Below, piece after piece: positions 57,273 through 64,000 of a DNA stretch of 64,000 nucleotides. Positions within the stretch are counted from its first letter, which is position 1. Each line of letters begins with the position of its first letter. This stretch comes from Shinella yambaruensis (GTDB taxonomy: Bacteria > Pseudomonadota > Alphaproteobacteria > Rhizobiales > Rhizobiaceae), in assembly GCF_022899355.1 (NCBI RefSeq), contig NZ_JALJCK010000001.1, positions 713,777 to 777,776 on the forward strand. The letters are read 5' to 3'. The notes beneath the pieces were generated by a model, which made no database searches, was not told where the DNA came from, and saw only the letters and a list, made by a program, of their open reading frames with translations. A program made the translations under genes and the position numbers.

Positions 57273-58454
57273 CTACTGCGACCCCGCGGCTTCCGCCTCT
57301 TTCGCGGCCTCGGCCGCCTTCTCCGCCTCCAGCTTGCGCCAGCGGCGGACGTTCTGGTTGTGCTCCTCGAGCGTCTCGGCAAAGACATGGCCGCCGGTGC
57401 CGTCGGCGACGAAGTAGAGGTCCGGCGTGCGCGAGGGGTTGGCGACCGCCTCCAGGGCGGCCCGGCCCGGATTGGCGATCGGCGTCGGCGGCAGGCCCTT
57501 GATGATATAGGTGTTGAACGGCGTCTGCTTTTCCAGATCCGACTGGAAGATCGGGCGGTTGGCCGGTTTGCCGTCGCCGCCGAAGATGCCGTAGATGATC
57601 GTCGGGTCGGATTGCAGGCGCATGCCCTTGTCCAGGCGGTTGAGGAAGACCGAGGCGACGCGCGGCCGCTCGTCGGCCCGGCCCGTCTCCTTCTCGACGA
57701 TCGAGGCGAGCGTGACGAATTCCTCGCGCGTGGCGATCGGCAGATCGTCGTCGCGGCGCTCCCAGATCTGGTCGATCAGCGCCTTCTGCGCGTCCTGCAT
57801 CTGGTGGAGGATATCGGCGCGCTTGGTGCCGCGCGAGAACTTGTAGGTGTCGGGCATCAGCGAGCCCTCGACCGGCAGGTCCGCCGGCAGGTCGCCTTCG
57901 AGCACGGGATCGTCCTGCAGGCGCTTGAAGACCTGCTTGACCGTCAGCCCCTCCGGCACGGAGACGCTGTAGAGGATCGACTTGCCGGATTTCAGGAGCT
58001 CGACGATCTCGCGCATCGTCGCGCCGGCCTTGATCTCGTATTCGCCGGCCTTCAGCGTCTCGCCGTCGAGATAGATGCGCGAGAGCACGCGGAAGACGCG
58101 GCTGTCGGTGATGATGTTGTTGCGCTCGAGATTGGCCGCGATCTCGTTCGTGCCGGCGCCGGCGCGCACGATGAAGTTCGTGTTGGCCGTCAGCGGGCCG
58201 GGCTCCTCATAGCTCTTCACGCCGTAGTAGAAGATGCCGATGCCGATGATCGTCGCGAAGACGACCACGGTCATGACGAAATTCAGGAAGATGACGATCT
58301 GGCTGCGCGCCTTGCGCGAGCGCCTGCGGCTCGGCGGCTGCGGCACCTGCTCCGGCCGAAGGGCCTCGCTGGCGGATTTGGGGATGATGCGCGACTGGCC
58401 GGAGGCCTCGCCGCGACCAAACTGCGTCTCGCCGGGTTCGTTCGTGTCGCTCAC
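57273..58454 (-). CDS. mltG: Endolytic murein transglycosylase MltG
   Basis: 393 aa. MltG cleaves nascent glycan strands in the inner membrane and terminates their growth. One membrane helix lies at about 52-77 (SQIVIFLNFVMTVVVFATIIGIGIFYYG). The YceG domain follows with a LysM-like part and the catalytic ASIVEKETG, Glu254. SLMPDTYKFSRGT is also family-typical. The basic Pro/Arg N-terminal tail is cytoplasmic. The C-terminal tail is an Ala/Glu helix (EKAAEAAKEAEAA). It starts with GTG at 58454 behind GAGGAC. Confidence 0.94.
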   Translation of the reverse strand: MSDTNEPGETQFGRGEASGQSRIIPKSASEALRPEQVPQPPSRRRSRKARSQIVIFLNFVMTVVVFATIIGIGIFYYGVKSYEEPGPLTANTNFIVRAGAGTNEIAANLERNNIITDSRVFRVLSRIYLDGETLKAGEYEIKAGATMREIVELLKSGKSILYSVSVPEGLTVKQVFKRLQDDPVLEGDLPADLPVEGSLMPDTYKFSRGTKRADILHQMQDAQKALIDQIWERRDDDLPIATREEFVTLASIVEKETGRADERPRVASVFLNRLDKGMRLQSDPTIIYGIFGGDGKPANRPIFQSDLEKQTPFNTYIIKGLPPTPIANPGRAALEAVANPSRTPDLYFVADGTGGHVFAETLEEHNQNVRRWRKLEAEKAAEAAKEAEAAGSQ

Positions 58455-58547
58455 GGACTGTCCTCATGTTCGGGCATTGCTCGATGCTATCGATCAGAGC
58501 AATACGGCAAAAGCGGGATGACCCGCTGCATATCGATGATCCGAGCC

Positions 58548-58670
58548 TCCCCCCTCATCCGGCCCTTCGGGCCACCGTCTCCCCGCAGGGGAGAAGGGAG
58601 GGAGGATGCGACGTTTCGGTTCTCCCCTTCTCCCCGCGGGGAGAAGGTGCCGGCAGGCGGATGAGGGGGC
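58548..58670. repeat. Dispersed intergenic element, family A variant (copy 7)
   Basis: CCCCTCATCCGGCCCTTCGGGCC at the left and GCCGGCAGGCGGATGAGGGGGC at the right, with CTTCTCCCCGCGGGGAGAAGG hairpins between. It is the most compact version and lies between mltG and fabF. Confidence 0.75.
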
Positions 58671-58688
58671 TTGCCGGCGGAAGGATGG

Positions 58689-59948
58689 TCAGGCGTAGCG
58701 CTTGAGAACCAGCGACGCGTTCGTCCCGCCGAAGCCGAACGAATTGGACAGCGCCACGTTGATCTCGCGCTTGCGGGCCTTGTGCGGCACCAGGTCGATC
58801 GCCGTCTCGACGTCGGGATTGTCGAGGTTCAGCGTCGGCGGGGCGATATTGTCACGGATCGCCAGCGCGGTGAAGATCGCCTCGACCGCACCGGCGGCCC
58901 CCAGGAGATGGCCGATCGCCGACTTGGTGGACGACATGGAAATGCGCGAGGCGGCATCGCCGACAAGGCGTTCCACCGCGCCGAGCTCGATCGTGTCGGC
59001 CATGGTGGAGGTGCCGTGCGCGTTGATGTAGTCGAGTTCGCTCGCCGGGATGCCGGCGCGCTTCAGCGCCATCTGCATGCAGCGATAGGCGCCGTCGCCG
59101 TCCTCGGACGGGGCGGTGATGTGATAGGCGTCGCCGGAAAGGCCGTAGCCGACCACTTCCGCATAGATCTTCGCGCCCCGCGCCTTGGCGTGCTCCAGCT
59201 CTTCCAGGATGACGATGCCGGCGCCCTCGCCCATGACGAAGCCGTCGCGGTCGCGATCATAGGGGCGCGAGGCGGCGGTCGGGTCGTCGTTGCGGGCGGT
59301 GGAGAGCGCCTTGCAGGCGGAGAAGCCGGCAAGCGCGATGCGGCAGATCGGCGATTCGGCGCCGCCCGCCACCATGACGTCGGCATCGCCGAGCGCGATC
59401 AGACGGCTGGCATCGCCGATGGCGTGCGCGCCCGTCGAACAGGCCGTGACGACGGAATGGTTCGGGCCGCGCAGCTTGTGCTTGATGGAGACCTGGCCGG
59501 AGGCGAGGTTGATCAGGCGGCCGGGAATGAAGAAGGGCGAAACGCGGCGCGGGCCCTTGTCGCGCAGCGTATAGCCGGCCTCGACGATGCCCTCCAGGCC
59601 ACCGATGCCGGAGCCGATGAGCACGCCGGTGGCGGTCTGGTCCTCGTCGGTCTTCGGGTGCCAGCCGGCATCGGCCAGCGCCATGTCGGCCGCGGCGACG
59701 GCATAGACGATGAAGGGATCGACCTTGCGCTGTTCCTTGGGCTCCATCCACTGGTCGGCATTGTAGGTGCCGTCGGAACCATCGCCGAGCGGAATGGAGC
59801 AGGCGATCTTTGCGGGAAGGTCCTCGACCTCGAAGGTGGTTACCCTGGCGGCACCGCTGCGGCCTTCGAGAAGCCGGCTCCAGGTAACTTCGGTGCCACA
59901 GCCAAGCGGGGATACCATGCCGGTACCCGTGATAACGACACGCCTCAT
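58689..59948 (-). CDS. fabF: 3-oxoacyl-ACP synthase II
   Basis: 419 aa. FabF condenses malonyl-ACP with acyl-ACP in fatty-acid elongation. The catalytic triad is Cys170 in VVTACSTGAHAIG, a His in NAHGTSTMADTIE, and a second His in KSAIGHLLGAAGAVE. The C terminus ends SNSFGFGGTNASLVLKR. It is downstream of acpP by 106 bp that hold two GC hairpins (60002-60042). Confidence 0.98.
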   Translation of the reverse strand: MRRVVITGTGMVSPLGCGTEVTWSRLLEGRSGAARVTTFEVEDLPAKIACSIPLGDGSDGTYNADQWMEPKEQRKVDPFIVYAVAAADMALADAGWHPKTDEDQTATGVLIGSGIGGLEGIVEAGYTLRDKGPRRVSPFFIPGRLINLASGQVSIKHKLRGPNHSVVTACSTGAHAIGDASRLIALGDADVMVAGGAESPICRIALAGFSACKALSTARNDDPTAASRPYDRDRDGFVMGEGAGIVILEELEHAKARGAKIYAEVVGYGLSGDAYHITAPSEDGDGAYRCMQMALKRAGIPASELDYINAHGTSTMADTIELGAVERLVGDAASRISMSSTKSAIGHLLGAAGAVEAIFTALAIRDNIAPPTLNLDNPDVETAIDLVPHKARKREINVALSNSFGFGGTNASLVLKRYA

Positions 59949-60001
59949 CGTCCGTGATCCACCCTTATGTATTCTATGTCTATTGCTCCAGGAGGAGGTG
60001 T

Positions 60002-60042
60002 GGTCCCGCCGGGACCGGGACGGGCCGCCCGAAGGCGGCCCG
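60002..60042 (-). promoter_or_regulatory. Double hairpin between acpP and fabF
   Basis: GGTCCC / GGGACC (60002-60016) and CGGGCCGCC / GGCGGCCCG with loop CGAA (60021-60042) on the same transcript. Neither is followed by a T-run, so they look like processing or attenuation structures rather than terminators. They could let acpP be made in large excess over fabF. Confidence 0.5.
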
Positions 60043-60054
60043 CCGGAATTCAGA

Positions 60055-60291
60055 TCAGGCCTGGGCCTTCTCGATGAACTTGACGGCGTCGCCGACCGTC
60101 AGGATCGAGTCGGCGGCATCGTCCGGGATCTCGACGCCGAATTCTTCTTCGAACGCCATGACCAGTTCGACGGTGTCGAGCGAGTCCGCGCCAAGATCAT
60201 CGATGAAGCTTGCGCCTTCGCTGACCTTTTCGGCGTCAACGCCCAGATGATCAATGACAATTTTCTTTACGCGTTCTGCGATATCGCTCAT
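60055..60291 (-). CDS. acpP: Acyl carrier protein
   Basis: 78 aa, acidic. The phosphopantetheine site is GADSLDTVE with Ser37. ATG at 60291 has GAGGAATCC upstream. The protein carries growing acyl chains in fatty-acid synthesis. Its 307-bp upstream region has no gene and should hold its own strong promoter, as ACP is needed at high levels. Confidence 0.98.
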   Translation of the reverse strand: MSDIAERVKKIVIDHLGVDAEKVSEGASFIDDLGADSLDTVELVMAFEEEFGVEIPDDAADSILTVGDAVKFIEKAQA

Positions 60292-60598
60292 GTCGGATTC
60301 CTCGACCTTTGTTTTTGATCGGCGCCTGTCACGGCACCGGACACTCAACACGCCCGATGTGCCTCAAGAACACATCCGGCAATCCCTTCAACCGGGCCAT
60401 TCAACTGGCAATGCGGCATCGGCGATATTGTTGCATACCGCCCGATCGCTCTGGCATTTACCGGTCGACTGCTGACAGTCATGGCCCGATTAACACGGTT
60501 TAAGTCTGCCGCAAAGTCCGAAAATGCCCGGTACGCCAGCGGTCAACATGCTATTCATGCTGCAACGCCGGACACTTGGGCCGGGCACCTGGCCTTCG
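60292..60598. other. Intergenic region between fabG and acpP
   Basis: 307 bp with no supported gene. I could not identify boxes with confidence and saw no hairpin with a T-run, but a promoter for acpP is expected here. Confidence 0.5.
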
Positions 60599-61336
60599 TC
60601 AGATCATCGCCATGCCGCCGTTCACATGCAGCGTCTGGCCCGTCATGTAGGAGGCTTCCGACGAGGCGAGATAGGCGACGGCCGAGGCGACTTCCGCGCC
60701 GGTGCCCATGCGCTTCATCGGGATGGCGCCCATGATCGCCTCCTTCTGCTTGTCGTTCAGCTTGCCGGTCATGGCGCTTTCGATGAAACCGGGGGCGACG
60801 CAGTTGACGGTGACGTTGCGCGTCGCGATCTCCTGTGCCAGCGACTTGGTGAAGCCGATCATGCCGGCCTTGGAGGCGCAGTAGTTCGCCTGGCCCGGAT
60901 TGCCGGTGACGCCGACGACGGAGGTGATGTTGATGATGCGGCCGTAGCGGCGGCGCATCATCGGGTGGGTGAGCTCGCGCGTCAGGCGGAAGACGGCCGT
61001 GAGGTTGACTTCCAGAACCGCATCCCAGTCGTCGTCGCTCATGCGCACGAACAGGCCGTCCTTGGTGATGCCGGCATTGTTGACGAGGATGTCGACGCCG
61101 CCGAGCTCGGCCTCGGCCTTCTCGCCGAGCGCCTTGACCTCGGCGCGGTCGGAAAGGTTGGCCGGGAAGATATGGACGCGCTCGCCGAGTTCATTGGCCA
61201 GCGTTTCCAGCTTCTCGACGCGCGTGCCGTGCAGGCCGACGGTGGCGCCCTGGGCATGGAGGATGCGGGCGATCTCCTCGCCGATGCCGCCGGAAGCGCC
61301 GGTAACGAGAGCCTTGCGGCCGGAAAGATCAAACAT
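60599..61336 (-). CDS. fabG: 3-oxoacyl-ACP reductase
   Basis: 245 aa, SDR fold. NADP-binding TGASGGIGEEIA and the NNAG motif are present. The catalytic Ser-Tyr-Lys are in ITSVVGVTGNPGQANYCASKAG (YxxxK). FabG reduces 3-oxoacyl-ACP in each elongation cycle. It follows fabD across a hairpin-bearing spacer (61337-61448). The end QTLHVNGGMAMI is typical. Confidence 0.97.
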   Translation of the reverse strand: MFDLSGRKALVTGASGGIGEEIARILHAQGATVGLHGTRVEKLETLANELGERVHIFPANLSDRAEVKALGEKAEAELGGVDILVNNAGITKDGLFVRMSDDDWDAVLEVNLTAVFRLTRELTHPMMRRRYGRIINITSVVGVTGNPGQANYCASKAGMIGFTKSLAQEIATRNVTVNCVAPGFIESAMTGKLNDKQKEAIMGAIPMKRMGTGAEVASAVAYLASSEASYMTGQTLHVNGGMAMI

Positions 61337-61362
61337 GGGGTGGTCCTCTTCTGGAGCGAATA

Positions 61363-61441
61363 GCGAATAGGGAGTAGCGAATAGGGAAGAGCAATCGTAG
61401 CGTCAGCTTTTTCTATTCGCTATTCGCTACTCCCTATTCGC
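61363..61441. repeat. 22-bp inverted repeat in the fabD-fabG spacer
   Basis: Perfect arms at 61363-61384 and 61420-61441 around a 35-nt loop. The arms are built from the octamer GCGAATAG: each includes it twice, with GGAGTA between. Extra copies of the octamer extend both arms. It could affect expression between fabD and fabG. Confidence 0.75.
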
Positions 61442-61448
61442 CCCCAGA

Positions 61449-62393
61449 TCAGCCGATCAGCGCCGCAAGCGCGCTGTCGATATCGGCGGGCGTGTTGATG
61501 GCGATGCCGGTGACGGACTTGTCGATGCGGCGGGCAAGGCCGGTCAGCACCTTGCCGGAGCCGACTTCATAGAGCGTGGTGACGTTGTTTGCGGCGAACC
61601 ATTCGACCGTCTCGCGCCAGCGCACCTGGCCGGTGACCTGCTCGACGAGCAGGCGGACGATCTCGTCGGGGTCGCTCACCGGCGCGGCGCGCACATTGGC
61701 AACGACCGGCACGACCGGCGCCTTCGCCGAAACGCCTGCCAGCGCCTCGCGCATGGCGTCGGCGGCCGGGCCCATCAGGGCGGAATGGAAGGGAGCGGAG
61801 ACGGAGAGCATCAGCGCGCGCTTGGCGCCCTTTTCCGTGGCGAGCCGCGCGGCGACCTCGACGGCCGGCTTGGAGCCGGAGATGACGAGCTGGCCGCCGC
61901 CATTGTCGTTGGCGATCTGGCAGCTTCCGCCGGTGGAGGCCTCGTTGCAGACGGCTTCGACATCCGCCTGCTCCAGGCCGATGATAGCCGCCATGGCGCC
62001 CTCGCCCACCGGCACGGCGGACTGCATGGCATTGCCGCGGATGCGCAAGAGCCGCGCGGTATCGGCCAGCGAGAAGGTCCCGGCGGCACAGAGCGCCGAA
62101 TATTCGCCGAGCGAATGGCCGGCGACGTAGGAGACCTGGTCCTTCAGCGACAGGCCGCGCGCCTCGAGCACGCGCATGACGGCGATCGACACGGCCATCA
62201 GCGCCGGCTGGGCGTTCGCCGTCAGCGTCAGCGTCTCTTCCGGCCCCTCGAACATGACCGCGGAAAGGTTCTGGCCGAGGGCCTCGTCGACTTCCGCGAA
62301 AACGGCGCGCGCCTCCGGGAAGGCTTCCGCGAGATCCTTGCCCATGCCGACGGCCTGGCTGCCCTGGCCGGGGAAGGTGAATGCTACGCTCAT
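61449..62393 (-). CDS. fabD: Malonyl-CoA:ACP transacylase
   Basis: 314 aa. FabD loads malonate onto ACP to supply fatty-acid synthesis. The nucleophile Ser94 is in AGHSLGEYSALCAAG, and the catalytic His is in SAPFHSALM. FTFPGQGSQAVGMGKDLAEAFP is the standard start. ATG at 62393 has AGACCCC upstream, weak but in the family position. It is the first of the fabD-fabG-acpP-fabF set. Confidence 0.97.
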   Translation of the reverse strand: MSVAFTFPGQGSQAVGMGKDLAEAFPEARAVFAEVDEALGQNLSAVMFEGPEETLTLTANAQPALMAVSIAVMRVLEARGLSLKDQVSYVAGHSLGEYSALCAAGTFSLADTARLLRIRGNAMQSAVPVGEGAMAAIIGLEQADVEAVCNEASTGGSCQIANDNGGGQLVISGSKPAVEVAARLATEKGAKRALMLSVSAPFHSALMGPAADAMREALAGVSAKAPVVPVVANVRAAPVSDPDEIVRLLVEQVTGQVRWRETVEWFAANNVTTLYEVGSGKVLTGLARRIDKSVTGIAINTPADIDSALAALIG

Positions 62394-62586
62394 AGGGGTC
62401 TCTCCCGTCTCATGTTTTCTTTTCCATTCACATTCCGGCACGGCGAGTCAAGGCGTGCGCCGGGCCTCCGCCGTCCCGAAGCCGGCATTTCCAAGGCCTT
62501 CGCACAGGGAAAAGGCGCTTTCCGTCTTGCGCTTCGCGGGAAGCCGCCTACAGTCGCGCCGTTTCCACAACAGGATTTCTCCTCCC

Positions 62587-63630
62587 ATGAAATACAATCC
62601 GCTTGGCCGGACCGGCATCAGCGTGTCGGAGATCTGCCTCGGCACGATGACCTGGGGTTCGCAAAACAGCGAGAAGGACGCGCACGACCAGCTCGACTAC
62701 GCGTTCGCCCAGGGCGTGAACTTTATCGATACGGCCGAACTCTACCCGACGACCCCGCTTTCCGCCGAGACCTACGGCGATACCGAACGCTTCATCGGGA
62801 CATGGCTGCAGGCGCGCGGCAACCGCGACCGGGTCGTCCTCGCCACCAAGGTCGCCGGCCCCGGCCGCCCCTATATCCGCGGCGGCGCGCCGATGAGCCG
62901 CGCCGGCATCCTTGCGGCGATCGACGGCAGCCTCCAGCGCCTGAAGACCGACTATGTCGACCTCTATCAGCTGCACTGGCCGAACCGCGGGCACTATCAT
63001 TTCCGCAACGCCTGGAGCTACGACCCGTCGAAGCAGGATCGCGAGAAGGTCGCCGCCGAACTGACGGAGGCCCTCGACACCGTCGGTGAGCTCGTCAAGG
63101 CCGGCAAGGTGCGGGCACTCGGGCTTTCCAACGAGACGGCCTGGGGCACGATGCAGTTCCTGAAGCGCGCCGAGGAAAAGGGCCTGCCCCGCGTCGCCTC
63201 GATCCAGAACGAATACAACCTGCTCTACCGGGCCTACGACCTCGACCTTGCCGAGGTCTCGCACCACGAGGATATCGGCCTTCTCGCCTATTCGCCGCTC
63301 GCCGCCGGGCTCCTGACCGGCAAGTATCTCGACGGCGCCCGGCCGGAAGGCTCGCGCCTGACGAAGAACGGCGACCTCGGCGGCCGCTACCAGCCGCTGC
63401 AGGAGCCGGCCGTGCGCGCCTACGTGGACCTTGCGAAGGAGCACGGGCTCGACCCCGCCCAGATGGCCCTCGCCTTCTGCCTGACGCGGCCCTTCATGGC
63501 CTCCGTCATCATCGGCGCGACGACGACGGAGCAGTTGAAGACGGATATCGGCGCGGCGGAGGTCACGCTCCCCCCCGACGTGCTGAACGGCATCCGCCGC
63601 ATCCACCGGCTCTATCCCGCGCCGATGTGA
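62587..63630 (+). CDS. Aldo/keto reductase (Tas-like)
   Basis: 347 aa TIM-barrel reductase. The catalytic set has Asp in NFIDTAELYP, Lys in VVLATKVAGPGRPY, and His in YQLHWPNRG, and GLSNETAWG and IIGATTTEQL bind NADPH. The long loop TTPLSAETYGDTERFIGTWLQARG is Tas-like. Substrate unknown. The ATG is preceded by AGGATTTCTCCTCCC. It is divergent from fabD and is followed closely by the IS110 end. Confidence 0.92.
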   Translation: MKYNPLGRTGISVSEICLGTMTWGSQNSEKDAHDQLDYAFAQGVNFIDTAELYPTTPLSAETYGDTERFIGTWLQARGNRDRVVLATKVAGPGRPYIRGGAPMSRAGILAAIDGSLQRLKTDYVDLYQLHWPNRGHYHFRNAWSYDPSKQDREKVAAELTEALDTVGELVKAGKVRALGLSNETAWGTMQFLKRAEEKGLPRVASIQNEYNLLYRAYDLDLAEVSHHEDIGLLAYSPLAAGLLTGKYLDGARPEGSRLTKNGDLGGRYQPLQEPAVRAYVDLAKEHGLDPAQMALAFCLTRPFMASVIIGATTTEQLKTDIGAAEVTLPPDVLNGIRRIHRLYPAPM

Positions 63631-64000
63631 CGCGAGCGTCTGCCCCGTAAAGCACGGGAGTGCCGCGTGGCAACTGTGTTCAAGCGAAGTTGGTTTTGTC
63701 GCGCTGCATTGCATTGAGGATCGTGATGAGCTTTCTTGCGACGGCGATGATGCCGGCCTTTGCGGAGCCTGTTCTGGCTGAGACGGTCTGATGGAAGGCG
63801 CGCAGGCGCGCTGAGGCCTTGATCGCGCCGAGGGCCGCCATGTAGAGGGCCTTTCGCACGCGTGGCCTGCCGCCCTTGATGCGGCGGCGGCCGTTTCTCC
63901 TGCCGGAATCGTCATTGAAGGGGGCAAGGCCGGCAAGGCTTGCGGCTGTTTTGGGCGAAAGGCTGCCGAGTTCGGGCATATGGGCCAGCAGGGTCAAGGC
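63631..64000 (-). mobile_element. End of an IS110-family insertion sequence
   Basis: The transposase 3' part lies at 63680-64000. The element's left end must lie between the aldo/keto reductase stop (63630) and 63680. IS110 elements usually lack clear terminal inverted repeats, and I see none, so the exact border is not fixed. Confidence 0.6.
63680..64000 (-). CDS. IS110-family transposase, C-terminal part (cut by the window edge)
   Basis: About 107 codons are visible; the gene continues past 64000. The segment SLAGLAPFNDDSGRRNGRRRIKGGRPRVRKALYMAAL is the transposase_20 domain of IS110/IS1111 elements, which holds the second catalytic region with its Ser. The rest (KAGIIAVARKLITILNAMQRD) also fits. 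The reading frame is open throughout, so this end is not obviously degenerate. The N-terminal DEDD domain is off the window. Confidence 0.9.
   Translation of the reverse strand, partial: ALTLLAHMPELGSLSPKTAASLAGLAPFNDDSGRRNGRRRIKGGRPRVRKALYMAALGAIKASARLRAFHQTVSARTGSAKAGIIAVARKLITILNAMQRDKTNFA

Overview
The window reads as chromosomal DNA of a GC-rich alphaproteobacterium in the Rhizobiaceae (Rhizobium/Sinorhizobium/Shinella-like). The evidence is the gene content and order: ribD-nrdR-glyA; the LdtR regulator beside an L,D-transpeptidase; a magnesium-type HemB; uvrC-pgsA-moaD-moaE; lptF-lptG-lptD-surA-pdxA-rsmA; and fabD-fabG-acpP-fabF-mltG-yicC-gmk. Dispersed intergenic palindromic elements of rhizobial style support this. 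The genus is inference. I see no rRNA, tRNA or CRISPR array. About 66 protein genes are supported, with one partial at each end (ribD and an IS110-family transposase).

Layout. 1-2.0 kb: riboflavin/one-carbon genes (ribD partial, nrdR, glyA), minus strand. 2.3-4.5 kb: L,D-transpeptidase and its MarR-family regulator LdtR, each followed by its own terminator. 4.6-8.8 kb: a small membrane protein, hemB, an RDD membrane protein, the leucyltransferase bpt and an EamA transporter. 8.85-9.49 kb: an AbrB/Doc toxin-antitoxin module with a striking palindromic operator, abutting parC with no gap. 9.5-17.2 kb: parC, a secreted protein of unknown function, creD, a DUF1236 protein and aspS. 17.4-22.8 kb: Nudix hydrolase and a molybdopterin oxidoreductase, divergent from rlmJ, then a lipoprotein RNase T2 and a GST-fold protein. 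22.8-24.2 kb: a nested repeat cluster, an outer-membrane beta-barrel gene and an AT-rich promoter region. 24.2-29.0 kb: pteridine-reductase-like SDR, uvrC, a small exported protein, pgsA, moaD and moaE. 29.2-32.8 kb: an orphan LivH-type permease divergent from a CGNR zinc-finger regulator, followed by a lipoprotein and a 469-aa exported protein, both of unknown function. 32.8-40.2 kb: ndk, GST, DinB-like protein, a 94-aa orphan, a degenerate GGDEF protein, an ABC-F ATPase, a NodB-type deacetylase lipoprotein and a GNAT protein. 40.4-44.1 kb: a TakP-like TRAP transporter whose binding protein and permeases are encoded convergently. 44.4-47.4 kb: sugar 1-dehydrogenase, holC and pepA. 47.7-55.3 kb: outer-membrane biogenesis run (lptF, lptG, lptD, surA-like), pdxA and rsmA. 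55.5-62.4 kb: gmk, yicC, mltG and the type II fatty-acid genes. 62.6-64 kb: an aldo/keto reductase and the IS110 transposase fragment.

Much of the window is envelope work: LPS transport, peptidoglycan (LdtP, MltG), fatty-acid and phospholipid synthesis (fab genes, PgsA) and a beta-barrel protein. Translation and replication housekeeping is interleaved with it. The accessory material is small: the AbrB/Doc module, the CGNR/LivH locus, the IS110 end, and at least seven copies of one ~140-bp intergenic element plus a second family of short palindromic modules.

I found no clearly undescribed multi-gene defence or biosynthetic system. The least explained pieces are the CGNR-regulator/lipoprotein/469-aa exported protein cluster with its 28-bp dyad, the 94-aa orphan with a structured 5' region, and the nested palindromic element at 22.8-23.15 kb.
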